Program-made: the position numbers and the translations under genes
Source: Dromaius novaehollandiae
Lineage: Eukaryota > Chordata > Aves > Casuariiformes > Dromaiidae
Direction of reading: 5' to 3'
NCBI RefSeq assembly: GCF_036370855.1
Contig: NC_088099.1
Coordinates: 71,130,718-71,194,717, forward strand
Length of the DNA stretch: 64,000 nt
The notes under the pieces: model-generated
The model's input: only the letters and a program-made list of their open reading frames with translations
Databases searched by the model: none
Told to the model about the DNA's origin: nothing
Part shown: piece after piece, positions 35,859 through 50,719 of the stretch
How positions within the stretch are numbered: position 1 is the stretch's first letter
Layout of the letters: each line of letters opens with the position of its first letter

Positions 35859-38800
35859 ACAGTGTAGCCGAAGCCGCTTAGGCTGAAGTTCAAGGCAGAA
35901 GGAGAGAGGTGGTGGGAAGAACGAGGGTTTCTAGCCCAAACTGGGTGAGAGTCATGAGAAATACTGAGGTAGTCAGATGCCATAGCAGGATGGTGGTGGA
36001 TACAGGAGCAAAAGCCATAGCAGGACACAAGGACAGAGGGCCCAAGAGGCTAGCAGGAGCTGGTCTGTACAGAAATCTGCCACCTGATGTCTGCTAGCAA
36101 ACAGTTATGCGCTGAAGTTATCCTAGGAAACAAAAGTGCAGGTCAGATCCTTGCATTCAATAATACAGCAAAGCTGGCAAAAAGATCCAGCTATTCCAAA
36201 CTAAAGTGTCTACAGCCTGTTCAGATATGGTAAAGTAGGAAGAATGGGTTTTAAAATGAGAGGGCCAAGAGGAGTCTCAGCATTGCAGAACAGATCAATG
36301 AAAATGAGAAAAGAGAGGGTGGACTTTCAGATTCCTGGAGCTGAGAGACAGGGTGCAGGCCTGAATCTTAAAAAGCTGCTGAGCGGAGCAGGGCAGAAAG
36401 GGGCCTGGATATCAAAATCATCTGATTTACCTTAATACAAACCTTTATTATACAAAATTACATTCTGTCCTCCCTTCAGTACTTCTGATTTTCTTCTCCT
36501 TCTTATTTTACTTCTTTCTTTGACTTTTTCTCCAGAGAGTTGCTTTTCTGTTTGTTTGTTTCAAGGAAAGCATTTTGGTGTAGCCAGGCAGTGTTTTTTT
36601 ATTGTTATTTCTTTTAACTATGCTATAAGGCAGTGAGGAAAAAAAAGACAGCAAATAGAAATGTCTCAAATAACTTACCAGGTCTCAGAGTGGCTGCTAA
36701 GATCCTGTTCTGTTCCTTTCTCCAGGCACAAAGCTGCAAGTACGTGTAAGTACCAGAGAGTGAATTTTAAAGCTTTGCTACCATTTTTTCTCCCCTTTTG
36801 CATGAATTTATCTTGTTGTGTCTTAAAGTAAAAGGAAGTAAGACTTTCTAAGCCATCTCAGTTAATAATTACCTCTTCAGCTCTTGCTCCTCTCCTCCAA
36901 AAGATTCCACCTTTTAATATAATCTAAAAGGCTGTTAAAAGAAAGATTTTTCTCATAAAGGCACTCTGCAGTTCATAGGAAGGGAAATAAAGATCGACAT
37001 GAAAATGGAGGATCCAGTATTTTTTTTTCTTCAGCATTTTAACTGATTTACTTTTTTTTCCCTGGATGTTTAGTGAAACAACCAAGAAACTTTTGAGAGT
37101 CAGTTTTTGCTATGAAAATGAGCTGGATGAGTTCTATACCTCTATAACTCATTTAACTCTTTAGTATTACACAATCACATTAACACCTTTAATCTGCTCA
37201 GACAATTTATTCCACCAAAATTAACAAATTTAGCAGCAAGTACTGCATGTGAGAGGGACGAGGAAGAAAAGAGCATATATTTAGGTGTTTCTTGCAGAAG
37301 TTCACTGGGTATCACCAGATTTTAATTTTAGAGACATTTTACAGAACCCTTAAAGCAAAGTGACCACTGCATGCACTAATAAAGAGAGTGCTGAATAAGC
37401 AGATTACAGTCATACAAGTCAGGTTTTAAAAATGGGGGGGGCTTTAACTTTTTTTTTTTTTTTTTAACCAAGTGCCATGTTAGAGTTAGTCCTGATAATA
37501 CAGGATAATACTACCCATTTTGACAAGTTTATTTGGAGTTCCTGAGACATCTACAAAGCTGCATGTTATTAACATGGGCATATTGATTACAAAAGGCTGC
37601 ACGTATTATTAGCACCCTGGAACAGATATTGAGCAAGATAATATAAGCACTGATGAAGGTTGCTTGTTCTCACTTTACAGCTAATTACAACATTTAAAAG
37701 GAAAAATTTCTAGTCTCCTGACTGTAGATACAATTTCGCTTTAAATACAATCAAAACATCATTATTCTGAGACAGCTGAGTTAATCTGTTTTTTCCACCA
37801 TGACCTACTTGACACTGTATGCATTTAACGTTACTTGTCTGTTTGTCTCTGAAATGAAGTTTGGCATAGTCACAGGCCTTCTTGACTTACGTGACTAAAT
37901 ATACACTTGAAATTCTGTACTGCTGAGCTACACGGAGAAAACATTTCCAGAATTTCTTGCAGCCTTTCTCGTAGTTGGGCCTCAGCCAATCAAACTGAAT
38001 CTTCAATGGCACAGGTACACATATTTCTTCTTCAAAAATTGCCACTACTTTAATATTGAATAAAAATCTTGAAAACAAAGTTTAAGCAATTTACTAGCAG
38101 GATTGTAAGAATTGTACCACCTGTCTCAAGAAAAATGAACAAGCATTTTATGTTAAAGGTCTGGTAAATTAATCAGGTGACTTTGTACCTAATTAAACTT
38201 TGATAATGCTAATAGGAATAATGGAGAAATTGTTCACTTTACTTCAATGACTGAAATTTAAAATAGATAGCAATGATATTATCATGATAAAACAAGCTAC
38301 CTTCATGAAATAGACAAACTGCCCATTAGCTTATGCAACCTCACATTTAGGAAATGTTTTGAGGATAAAAGTAAACACACAGAATTTACTATGTATTCTC
38401 AAGCCAAGTGTTTTCAAACGAAACAGGCACCTCCATATTGTCCAACCCTTTGATAGTTCCTTTTTTTTGTTATATCTATGGATACATTGCACAAAACTCT
38501 CCAGACATATTTGCCTGAGGATTTTTGGTTATGTTATTGTATTCTAAACCTGCTAACAAACCTCTGGTTTGCATTTTATTATATTTGCTCACTTTTCTTT
38601 TGCTTCCCATTGAGCATGGAAACCTTTGCAAATTTCTGAAATGCCATAAGTACTCTGCGTGTACTCCATCACAATTTAAATTAACCCACTTTCCTGGCTT
38701 TGGTTTTGCTTCCTTGCCCCTGATCCTGGGAAAACTGCATGCACCCAAATGTTTGCTAGGAGTTTCTGGAGATCCTTGTGAAAAATAAGGTTGTGCCCGT

Positions 38801-41800
38801 TCTCTCTTCAACTAGGACTGTGCATCAGCCCAGGACTGTAGCATCTGAAGACTTCACCTGCATATTAAGTGTGGGTAAGTTGGTGAATGAAGCAACAAAA
38901 CAAATGCAGTTTAGCAGAAAGGCAGAAATCAACTTGCCACTTGAGTAACCAGGGCAAGGCTAGAGTGATTTGTAGCCGTTACAAAAAAGGTAGCTTTTAA
39001 GGAGGAATTTAAATTAGGAGAAAATTGTGGGTGTTAGCACACAGTACCATTGTGGTTGAAGGAAAAATGGATAAGCGGGTGATCAAGGCACTTAGTGGCA
39101 GGAAAATTACCACTGATGAGACTACTTGAGTAAGAGCTCAAGGTCATGAACAAAGGATTGCAAAATCTAGCCTGAAGTTTGTAAGCACATACCAAATAAA
39201 AATTACCAGCCTAATCCCTGACAAAATAAACATGAGGAAGATAAAAATATTAATTGAAATGTTGCATTAAAACAATTCATTAATGATGATATTAAAAGAT
39301 AAATGTTAAAATGTAAAATAGTATAATAATTTGTTAATTACATAGGAGCTGTAGTAATTATTTAATTTTAAAAGGGCTGAAATGTGCAACACTTGATTAC
39401 AATGGGACTATTTGTAAAGTTTTTACTCCACTTCAGTAAGTAAGTAAGAATCAGCTTCTATATAAATCATGTATGTAAAGAAAGTAAATGTTAACTTAAA
39501 GATGAGATTATTGACATATAATGTATCTACTAAATTATATAGAAAAATGCAGTATTAGAAAAAGTACTGCAAACAAAACTATAGCAAGTAAATTTGCTTT
39601 CACAAAATGTTTGATTGTCATTTATAATCTTCTTCAAGCTAAGTGAAAATCATCTGGTTATCTTTCAAGATGATTGTACCTTGCAGTTACACACGTGGAC
39701 ACAGTGTCTATTAGTTAATTGCTGCTTCAGAGTGCAAAGTGTAAAACAATTGCCAGCCTTCTCTGTTTCAAGGAGAGAAGTGTTTTTATCCAAACAGTTC
39801 AGTTTATATAGTTTAATAAAGTCTTTTGGCATGTTTAAATGTTAAAAGAGCATTTTATTTTGGATGAAGACATGACTTCCTTCTGTCAGGACACAGAGAG
39901 TAAAACAAAGTGGATCGTTGTGCTATTCAACTTAAGAAAACCACACTTTCAGTGGGATGAGTGTGCAGATGTACATGAATGTCTGTCCTACTTCATTGCC
40001 CTAGCAGGTGCCAAAGTCCAAATTTTAAATCCTCAAAACACTGCAGAGATGCCATCTAACTCCAAAATTACTTCCATCAACATTCTCATGTTCCCGACTC
40101 TTGTTACTATGAATGGCACAGAGGCATTATAAGGCCTGATCCTTTTGGGTTCACAAACCAAAAGTTATCCTTGTATTGAACCCACCAAGACAAATCTGGT
40201 CTGCATTCTTAATGCACCTGTCTTGGGTCAAGTTGGTATTAAACAAAGTTGGAGTAGGAGTTCTCTTCATTTTGTCCACAACTCATTGAAAAGTAGAAGA
40301 TCAAAAAGCCAATTCTCACCTTTTTTGAGCACACATGAACCCAGCTTCACCCTGTCATTCACTTCAAGGCAGAATTTTCCAAGAGTTATTATTTAAATAT
40401 GTGGGTAGCAGGGGATGTTTGAACATTCTCCACCCTTTGATGCTCTTCTGTTTTGCATGGGATGCCTCAATATGCATCAGACTTGCTAGTAGGCATGACT
40501 TCTTCGGAGTCAGGGTTTTGGGAGAGGCAAAGCCTGGAATTCCCTATGCTAATGAATCCTTAACGTTAAATACTGAAACGCTCACTCACACTAGGATGGG
40601 AGCCTAGTACTGCAGGCCCTGATCCTAATAACCTCTTGTGAAATAAAACAAAGTTTCTTTCTTTCAGGAGCTCTCTGTAAAACTGAGCAAGCTAATAGCA
40701 CATCAGCATGCAAAAGCACGTCACTTCGTCTTTACCGAATTTCTCTGCAGTTGTACTCACTGGGACACCATTAGTGAGAGGATTTCTTGTGTTTCGGTAC
40801 CAGTTCAAACCAGAAATGTATATTATTTTTTGTTACTGAGATGCAGAACACCTAGACTGAGGTGATGCTATTATGTACAAGGAACTCTTACAGAATTCAA
40901 GGAACTGCTCAGGTATGGAACACCAGGATGATATGTATCCAATGTTTCTGCTGATGGCGGCTACTCCTGTGCAACAGGGTGCTGTCAACAACTAAGAATA
41001 GATGATCATTACATTAGCCAGTTTACTTTAATAAATTTGAGGAAAACAGTACAATATGCAGTAGGCAAAATCTGCAGTTGTGTTCAGATTTATTTTGTGC
41101 CTACGATTTCAAATGTGGTAAGGAATACATTGGAGGATTTAACTAGCTTTAGAGATATTTTTCCATTTTCTGGCCAAGTGGAAGAATAGTGCAGAATCAT
41201 TTTGAGTTGTTACTCAATTCCATCAAAAAGATGGTCAAAACAATTCCTTCAAAAAGATTGTAACTCAAAAATTTCTTCACAATCCTAATCTAAATAAATT
41301 AAATATAGCTTTTCAAAAACCAGTGTGAGGGGATTAGATTTTCTTATATCTATTTTATAATAGAAATGGTTGGCTAAGAATCAGTACATGAGCAAAATAC
41401 TTTGTGAATTCAAACCAAGTCATTATTTACTCATTGCACATGTGGAACAAGTGACATCAGCTTTCTGTAACCTTTCAAGAACTGGCTGTATAACAGTATA
41501 GTTCATGCAATCCTGATCTAAACAGGAACCATGCAGCCATGATAATGTGATGCAGAGCACATGCCATGCTAGCCTTGGCTAATGAAGAGATTAAAAGATC
41601 CTGTTAGCCTGTTTGCTAAACTGCTGTGAAGGTACAAGGTGTATTTTAGTTTCCAGCTGATCTCTGGGCATTTTGAAATGAAGAGCTCCACTAAGGGATT
41701 TCCAGATGTTCCTGCAAGACTTGCTCTCCCCTCAGGAGATTCTCCTAGGAATGATATGACTTTAGCGTCATGGTGGAAGTAGTAGGCTGGCAGGGACACA

Positions 41801-42544
41801 TGTCTGTGGCACAGTGAATTACCTCATATTTAAACTGTAGCTCCCCTGAGGCAAGGTGTCAAAATCAAAAAGTGAATTTTGACATTTATGTGAGCTCTAA
41901 ATGAGCAGTTTTGGTTTGTTCCAGGTATCCAGGAAGAGCCAACTTTTAAGAAAATTTCAGCTGAGTAAAAATTCCAATTCATTTCAAAGAAAATTCAAAA
42001 TTGCCATGTGACAGCCTTCCAACCTCCATAATTTTCATTCCACAAAGGAAAAAATCTCATCTGGGAGAAACAAAAAATACTGAAATGACAGAAACCTTTT
42101 TCTGGATGTCTTGAACACATCAAATTTCACTAACATCTGTATTTATTTAATAATTTATTAGTGAAAATTAGTACTTAACTGAAGAATGTTTCCCAAGAAA
42201 CAACTTAGTATTTGCCTTCAGCATTGGATTTTTTCTTTGCAAAGGAGCTGAAAAATTGTTCATGTGTAGGGACATGAAGATTTCAATGACAGTTCTACAG
42301 TTTCTGCCCTTTATTGATAAGCTGTAGATCACTTGGAATAGCAGCATGTTTGTTTGGAAGGTGAGATGGCAAGAGGAGGGTTCAAACGTAACATGCTCTC
42401 TTGTGTTTTAAAGAAGCATCTGGATAATATTTTAAAGTCATCATATGTGGAATCTAGCATTGCTATATTCTACATTCAAGTTTCCTGAGTCTTGATCCTC
42501 CTTACACTTTTATATTCTCAGTGATCATATCATAAAGAAAACAC
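35859..42544. other. Long stretch of unique AT-rich non-coding DNA
   Basis: About 6.7 kb without a recognisable gene. A G8 run followed by a T17 run is at about 37434-37466. The phrase 'acaatgggactatttgtaaagtttttactcc' at about 39402-39432 resembles a short word frequent in turtle and crocodilian DNA ('aatgggactactcatg...agtaa'). 38160-38330 and 39235-39400 are rich in TAAT words and may be conserved non-coding blocks. A 97-codon frame at 39839-40132 has no domain. Confidence 0.5.
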
Positions 42545-43880
42545 ATTTAATATATTTATTTATCCATGGACTAACAGATTTTAGGTGAGAAGGAACTACC
42601 AAATGGTTTGATTTTCCAAGAACTAGGGCCTGAGTAAAGAATTCCTTCTAATAGACATCCAGCCTTGACTTGAAAATAAGAGGTAGATTAGGTATTTAGT
42701 TATGAGTTATTAGTCCAGCCAAGGGAAGGCTGGGAAAGTTAAGGAAATACATGAAGGCATTTAGAGATATTTTCAGGTTAAAAATCTTGCGTGGTGTGGA
42801 TGTTAGGCACATGCAGAATTCACTGCAAGTCAGCATTTTTTTAAAAAAAAAACTACATTTTATTCACATACTGTATGCTTTCAGTCACGCTCAGCGCTTT
42901 ACATCATTTTGTAGGTTGAACTCAGACTATATACTGCAATCTAGTCAGCTCTTGAACTTTTATAAACAGATTAAACAATTTAAAATGTTTAGATCTTTCC
43001 CTATAAGGTTTTCTTTAATAGCTTTTGTTTATTTTCAAGGATCTCTAGTTTTTAAGCCTGCTATAGAAATGTGAATGCCATCTGTATATTCCAGTGATTA
43101 TATTCTGGTGAGTCACTGTCAGTGCCACAAATACCTTACCCAGAGGAGTCACTGTTTTCAGATTACCACTACTCTGCATGGGTGTCTAAATATCAATTTA
43201 CCCTCTTTTGATACAGCAACACACTGATGGTGCTCACAGTGGGCTCTTTTTCTACTATGGACCCTAAATCTTTTTCAGATTTGTGTTCTCCACATGGAAA
43301 GCCTGTGTTCTGTCAGCAAATTATTTGTCTAGGGTCGTACATGTCTGACTCCAAGTTTGGCTGTATTAAAACACATTTTTGTACGAATGGACCAGAGACC
43401 TGAATATACCCATATATTCAGCCAGCTGAATCTCTTTGAATGACTGCCTATGATCTACAGTCTATCATTCTTTGTCATATGCAAGGTTTATACAAATTTT
43501 TAATTCATTTTTAATTCCAAATGGTAAAACAAAATCTTGGCCTAGAACTAAACCCTGAGAAGACCCGGTAGAAGAATTCCCCTTTGGCTTTCCTGCTGAC
43601 AAGTGCTTTTGAGGTTCCTTTGCTTTATCATGTTATACCATTTTTTATTTGCTGTAATAGAGTTATATGATGTTGGTTTTTTCAGAATACTATATAGAAC
43701 TAATTTCAACACTGTTTCTAATTTCATATACATTCCATCTAAGCAGTCACATTTATCAACCAAAATTGTTATTCCTGTTAAAACTATAGCAAGCCTACCT
43801 GAAGTCGTAAATTGGACCTATGGATAGGTCATAGAAGGTCACTTGAGTTCTCACAAGATCGTACTTGTCCAATTACTTAG
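42545..43880 (-). mobile_element. CR1-type LINE, about 1.3 kb of ORF2 and 3' end, minus strand (decayed)
   Basis: The plus strand reads in order as the antisense of a sauropsid CR1: 'ccatggactaacagattttaggtgagaaggaac' (3' end, about 42566-42598) and 'gacatccagccttgacttgaaaata' (42654-42679). Next are 'atactgcaatctagtcagctcttgaacttt' (about 42931-42960), 'actatggaccctaaatctttttcag' (43254-43279) and 'gtttggctgtattaaaacacattttt' (43355-43380). Then comes 'tttgtcatatgcaagg' (43470-43485), which is the remnant of the reverse transcriptase FADD catalytic box with its frame broken. After that are 'ggcctagaactaaaccctgagaagaccc' (43539-43566) and 'gtcatagaaggtcac' (43828-43842). It is 5'-truncated and inactive. 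Confidence 0.82.
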
Positions 43881-44491
43881 CAGGATGAAAAATCTAATAA
43901 ATTCCTTTTTTTTTTTTACAATGTAAATATATTTTAAAAGTATTAAGAATGTGGCAGCACCCAATAAAAGGCAGAAATACAGAACAGAGGAGACTGCATT
44001 CTCCAATATGTGTTTACAGTGAGCAGGCATTCTTTCTTGATACCTTTTCTCAACCTATAGCTCTGCCACAGAATTCAAGTTTTTTAATATGTGTTCATGA
44101 CGCACCATAAAAAATAATTAGTATATTATAGCTTATTGAAGATGTTGGTATCTTAAAATTGTTAATCTGTGAGAGTTCTTTTTATTGGTTCATTCTCAAG
44201 AATAGTATGAACTATCATAGATGTATATTTTGTGTGATATTATACCAACTCATTCTTATTACAAAGCCAGATTTTTCTTAAAGTTATCAATGTGGTAATA
44301 CCGCCAAGCCATAACGCTAAACAGTTTGACAGTATAAATCGAAGTCCCTTTATCTTCCAATCCATCAGTACATTTCTTTCTTTAAAATTTATTGCCCTGG
44401 CAGTTGCAAATGTGTGGGGAAAGCCAGCTACTGTAAAGATTTACATCACTAATGTCTTTTTCCAGGATAAACAATGAAGAAAGAAATAAAT

Positions 44492-44510
44492 TCTCTCTCT
44501 CTCTCTCTCA

Positions 44511-44562
<52 letters not shown>
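44492..44562. repeat. Compound (CT)n(GT)n(GA)n microsatellite
   Basis: About 33 bp of CT (one CA interruption), 16 bp of GT and 22 bp of GA. The CT and GA arms are complementary, so one strand can fold with the GT run as loop. Confidence 0.95.
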
Positions 44563-44563
<1 letters not shown>

Positions 44564-47500
44564 ATGCACCAAACAGTTAATTTTAAAAATCAGGTTACTA
44601 TTCATCCTATTATAATTTCACTTTCCTTGTACATATTACTTTGACTTATTTTGCTTTAACATTAATACTGAATATCAACTTAAATCTTTATTTCATTGTT
44701 AAAAGGAATATTCTATCCGTAACTATTTTTGTTAATTTCAAAAAAACAAATTCAGTGAGATACTAGCCTGAGGGATTCTAAGGAATGATGGGAAAACAGG
44801 ACTGAGAATTGAAGAAAGGTATATTTGCATAGCCTATGTCTATCATCTAGGTTTTTTATAATAAATAAAAATAAGTAAATAAGTTGACAATACTGAATGT
44901 TCCACAAGAAAATTATTGTATCTTAATCCTAATGGTGACCTCACTCTTCATCATAATTCCTCTCCTTGGTGGTGAGGTTCCTTGTCAGATGTTTCTGATC
45001 ACCTTGTATGAAAAAAACTCAAAACTCTCAGTCGCTGCTCATTTAGTTGAGTCTGAAGTTTTTCTACTGTAGATGAAAATGTAGGCTTATGATTTTGTAA
45101 TGCATGATTTAATACCTGGAGAGGTAGCATATAGGCGCTGATTTTTAAAACTAATTAGACGTTGCTACACCCATTGCTTCAAAGCTAAGGTAATTTATAA
45201 GTTAGAGTTGGACAGAAAGTTTTTATGCTCCGCTGAGGTTTCCAAGATTTCACAACAATTCAATTCTGCAGCTAGCTGAGCCCACAGCCTTTGCACTTTT
45301 GCAGAAAAACAAAGAAGAAACCCAAAGCCTTACCTCCATCCCAGCATACGGCCAATGTCTCATCCATATCCAAAACTTCAAGCACTGTTTGCTTGGATGC
45401 ATCTAGAATTGAGAAATTCAGCTTCAGATAGGGCTAGATGCAGATATACAGATGATGTGGCTCAGGCCAGATCTGGGTGTCCAGGGCTGAGCTTACATAG
45501 AGCACCTTGGTCTGTGGGCAGAGATGCATAGGTGGGGGTCCCAGATAAAGTTGATCAGGGCCCTTCAGGTCTGTTGGTGCACCCAGGGCCCTGACATGAA
45601 TATTCTCATGTCCAGGCCACAAAATTATTGAATAACATCGAGAAAGATCCATGTCCTTCTAAAACACACCTTAAAAAGGATTTAGGAAAAGAAACAGTAA
45701 ATAAAAAGTTGACTTCAGATTTCTGGCAGAGCTTTCTTCAGAACTTGGAATTATGCTACTGCAAATGCCTAGAAAAGTTGGCCTCTTTGGGGCGATGAGG
45801 AGGTAAATACTTCTCTCTGACATACAGTATTTTGGAATCAGGGTCCAGGCATTTTTGCATCCAAGTCCCATAAAGGACTCAGATCACTTAAGCTTTCTTA
45901 AGAGCACATCTAAAATAAACTGATGGCATTGAGTTTATTTCATCAGTGGTGCTTTCATAAAAATGTAGTGATTACAGCTACAGTAATCAAACCATGAGAA
46001 ATATGGTTTCTATGTCTCTGGCATCCCAACTGACACATTTTAACCCTCTGCCCAAAACTCACGTCAGTCTGCTGTGCGGACCAGTGCCTATACATTCAGG
46101 GCTTGTAATTTGTTCTTACTTGGCCTTCCATTTGTGTCCTTGTGTCCTATTGCAGCTATTAGTCTATCCAGTGGTGACTATTTATCTTGTGCCTGGGGTG
46201 AGCTATATCACACTTCTATCATAATGTAATCATTCATTATTATTATTTTCACCATTGTGATGGTTTCTACAGAGATACATTTCAAGCAAATGTAAAAACA
46301 TGGCATGAAAGATGGGCTCTACCTGTGCTAGCATACAGAGTGAGACAACAGTCAGCTCATGGATAAAGATACGTTCAAATGAAAACGCCTGAATAAAATA
46401 TTAATTCAGTTTCAGCTGAGATGAATCTGTGCTTAACAAAGTAATCTTCCACCTCACTCCTTGTTTTAAAGGTTACTTTAATTTTCCTTTCAGAAAATTT
46501 CCACAGTTTATGAGATTATTCTTAGAATGATTCTTTTTGTGTGTATTTTCTTCCTCTGATTTCTTCCTTTTGATTTAAAGCCTCTTCATAAGAGTAGGAA
46601 GACATTCATCTACTTCAGGGTGTTTTGCTCTGGCCCACCATGTTATTTAATTTTTCTTTTTTGAATTTTACTTTTTGAATATTTTAAAAATTCACTTCTC
46701 AAAGTTCATTGCTGACCTTTGCCTTGCCTAGCAAGTTTTATTAATTCATTAAAATTATTCTCATAATTGCATGTCTCCAAATATTTTTCATACACAGTTT
46801 TTACCTTTTCTAGAATAAAGTCTCATGCAATTTCAAGTCTTCATTGCAATGGCAAAAGAACTTTTTGAGAAGAAAACAGATTATGGAATAGTCCTTAATA
46901 CTTCTTCATCAGAGAACTTCAGCTGAATTAAAGCTTAAAGTGACACTGATTTTCACTATAACATGTTTTTCAGTTAAGCAGACCATGCCTTAAGACTGCT
47001 TTTTAATCCCTGTGCTTACGTTTTTTTACTAGAAAAAAATGCCATTAAACTGTCTTCTGCTCATACACATTTCACACTCCACATATGGCAGCATAACTTT
47101 CATATAAAATGGACTGAAAACTAAAATGAATCTTCTAAAATACAGAATCTCACACGTGTACAACCTTTTCATTATCATATCAGAAAATACATATCAATGA
47201 TAATGCTACAGTAACTGGCAAGCATTTTATATAGGGCTCTTGTGATCCATGACATAAAAATAGAAATATTCTTTTGAATATTCTTTTATTCTTTTTGAAT
47301 AGAATATTCTTTTGTCTTGTTTTCCCAACTACTAACTTGTGCAATTTGATGTAAGGCAGTGTCATATACTTCTTAAACTTCAATTTGTGGGCAGTAATTA
47401 CGTAACTGGGACACTGCCAATATCAGTCATTCAAGTACTAGGACATACGAGTACCAAGCCATACTGCAAGCACCAAAATTGTAGCACCCTCAACTTGTGC

Positions 47501-50500
47501 CTCACAATGATCTAGTAGCGTGATGACACATCACATCTCCTATCAGTTGAACATGTGGCATGTTCCTACACTTTCTGCTATGAAAGATACCTGGAACTCC
47601 CAGGTGAGTCCTTCAGATGAGACAGTGAACTAGAAATGCCAAGATGTTATTTGCCTATCTTTTGGACTCCTTTTTGTGTTATACTGGTTCACTTTTTGCC
47701 TCACTACAGTAGATCATATGCTGGCTATGTGTTATGGAAAGATGGCGAGTTGAGTCTTTAAGCCTCTGAATGCTTTATGGTTTTCCAGCAGAACATCGTA
47801 GTCACAAAGCCATTTTGCAGATTCCCTGTGAAAGGAACACTCCTATGGAGTGTTGCACAAGAGGAAGATCTTTTTTCACTCTCAGGCAAGTTTTCAAAAC
47901 AGGAGAAAAGAGAAATGGCCTAAGCATGCTGATCTCTGAATGCTAGAATTCTCCAAGTAACAGGTAGCTTATAGAAACATTGCACTGATTAACATAGTAA
48001 TACAAAACAATAATAAACCCTATGTCTCCATATAAGACAGGTTATTTTATTTTCAGATGAAATCTATAATGGAATAGTAAAAACTAAATTACCATCAGGT
48101 CAATAATAAAATTGAGAAGGACATGCTAGACATATTATTCATTATAGAGAACCTCATATACTTCATGTTTGGACAAATTCTGTAGTCTGTACTCCTTCCT
48201 AAAGAAGGAATCACCCTGGCTTCCAATATTTTCAGATATGTCTTTTCTTACAGTAGTGTCCCATGTCCTTGTTAAAACACAACTCTCCACCTCTGAGAAA
48301 CAAGACTTGAATTTAAAAAAAACTTACCGTACCTTATTCACCAGAATATTTGATTCAACTTGATTGCAAATTATTTTCAAATGCAAAAGTAGGAGTTTTG
48401 ACAACATGATGTTCAAAACACATTCACCAACCTGAGAAAAAGGATATAGTGCTCCTCGCTTCATAATGGGACACACAGCCTGTGATATAGAAGTCCATAC
48501 CCTCCTATAGCACAGGAAAAGGCTTCTCTCTGATTGCTTGCTGTTATATACTTGTCTCAGAGCAATAGCATTCTTAATTCTTGCTGGGTCCCAATTAGCA
48601 TTCAATATTTGAACTGGAACAGTCCAGGAGAGACCAGTAGCTAGATATCTCACTGCTGGTAGTTAGGACTTTCTCCTGAAATAGGTGAGCCTTTGCTTCA
48701 AAGCAGCCTTCTGAAGTAGTCAAGTAAGGGAGCTTGAATGTTGGAGTTTTTCATGTCAAAAGCCTCACTGGCTTTGTGACTGAGTTTGTAGATGCATAAA
48801 AATACAGCCCTTAAAAGTAAGTAGGCTGTTTTGAAATTCATTATGTATGTAATTTTGATAATTCAGTTCAGCATACCTTCTGAAGAAAGACTGGTTTGAG
48901 GTTTACCCCCGATTTGTGTATATTTGCTTGTTTGTTTCAGCTTTCTGATTTTATTGAAAGAGCCATACTGAGTGGAACTTAAAAGGATTTCAGGAATCAG
49001 TTCTTGCTTACCATTAATAATGTCAGCTGAAAAGTCAGACATAAACCCATGTGAGATTTTTTTTCAGTTTTGAGTTGGTTAAGTTTAGCACTACTCTGTT
49101 TAACTCTTAATTATATAGATCCATAATTATTTTTAATTAAAATTGCATACCTGTAAATGTTGTATGTAATGTGGAATTTTAATCTCAAAGCAGTTTGTTA
49201 TTTAGAAATCAGACTACAGCATATTTTCTAATGTTTTCTGTAGTGCAGTTTTCAAAGTCCAACTCAACTGGATTCCTGGTACTAGAGATTATTTCCAGGG
49301 TAACTGTTCTTGGTCTTCTGTATTTCTTTTCCTCACACATTAGGCTTGAAAAAGATGCAAAATACATCATAACAAATCACCTATCAAAAGAAGAATGAAG
49401 GAATGTGTTGGGTTTTTTTAATCTTATTTTCCTTCTGAATATGTTACCTTGCAGAATTCCAATTTCAAAGGTACTGATTAGTACTTCCTTCTTTTGATCT
49501 CTATTAAAAAAGAGAATTCAGCACTGCATTGTTTCATTTTAGAGAGCATGCAACAAAAAAATGCTGGCACATTTTCCTCTATTTTGTGCATTCTCACTTT
49601 CCTGAGCTTTCTGATGTCTTTCCAGTTTGGAGCTCCTGCTTAGATAAAACAGATGACTTTCTGGGCCTGCTTCTGCTAACAGCAGGCAGGAGCAACGGTG
49701 ACTGATTGGTTGAAACATGAGGATTAATGGGTATTTATATTTCATTAAATTTTATGCTCACTGGAGAATAATGTATCACTTGCAGATATTGAAACATATG
49801 TCAACCCTATCCACTTACATATAATTCAATTTGACTTAAATGCATTGATCAAATTTTATTAAAGTCCAATATATCTTCCAAAAAGGCCCACTAACACAAT
49901 ACTGCTGCTTCACATTCATCAGATAAAAGCAGGCAATTGTGTTGTAATTCTATTTATACCATTTTTCGGGAAAAGGGAGATTATTGTGGAGTGAATACTC
50001 ATTACAAGGTGACTGGCTCTGGCTGAAGGATTTGAGACTGAGATTATTAAGAGAATTCTCAAGTGGTGCCCTTTAGTCAAAATTACCCCAGGCTGGGTCA
50101 TGCCTGTTTTCATCCCCAATGGAAATGAAAGATCAGCATTGTTAACGATATTTTCCAGGAAAGTTTGCCATGAGAGATTTTGGAGCACACTAATAATTTA
50201 TTCATGTTTCATTTTTTTCCTAAAAGCTCAGTTGATGAATCATGCCTGTTTTTGAAGAATTACTTTCCAGTATTTATTCCCCTCTTTTTTCCCTCTGCAA
50301 CTCTTCTTTTAACCTCTGTAATGATACCCTTGCTATGATAATTAAGAAATAATCCAAAATGTTTATTTCTTCAATTCTCAGGGAAAGGCATGATGCTTTA
50401 TATGAAATCTCAAAAGGACTGCAGTGATAGTGGGGTGTTTCTCAAGTGTTTGGGTTTAGACTCTTGCAGTTTGTACCATGCAGAACAGAAGTAAAAAGAT

Positions 50501-50714
50501 GAATTTTTAGCCCTCTCACTGAAAAGAAGTTCAAACTACATTGAAACCATGATCCAGCAGAATAATTTAGGCCTCACTCATAAACTATGAGGGATTTTTT
50601 TTTTTTTTTATCTCATAGGAAGCACTTCATTTGTTTCCAGTCCATGTGTTATCAGGGAGAAAGCTGCCTGTGTCCCAAAATACAGATGAGCCTCTCAAAC
50701 TGAAAATTCAGCGT
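44563..50714. other. Unique AT-rich non-coding DNA
   Basis: About 6.1 kb without a gene. A less AT-rich patch at about 45430-45640 may be an old unclassified repeat. A short minisatellite of AATATTCTTTT units lies at about 47262-47312. A 109-codon minus-strand frame at 48324-48653 has no domain. Confidence 0.5.
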
Positions 50715-50719
50715 GGAAC
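50715..50719. repeat. Target-site duplication of LTR 3, left copy (GGAAC)
   Basis: GGAAC repeats exactly at 51642-51646 on the other side of the LTR. Confidence 0.85.
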
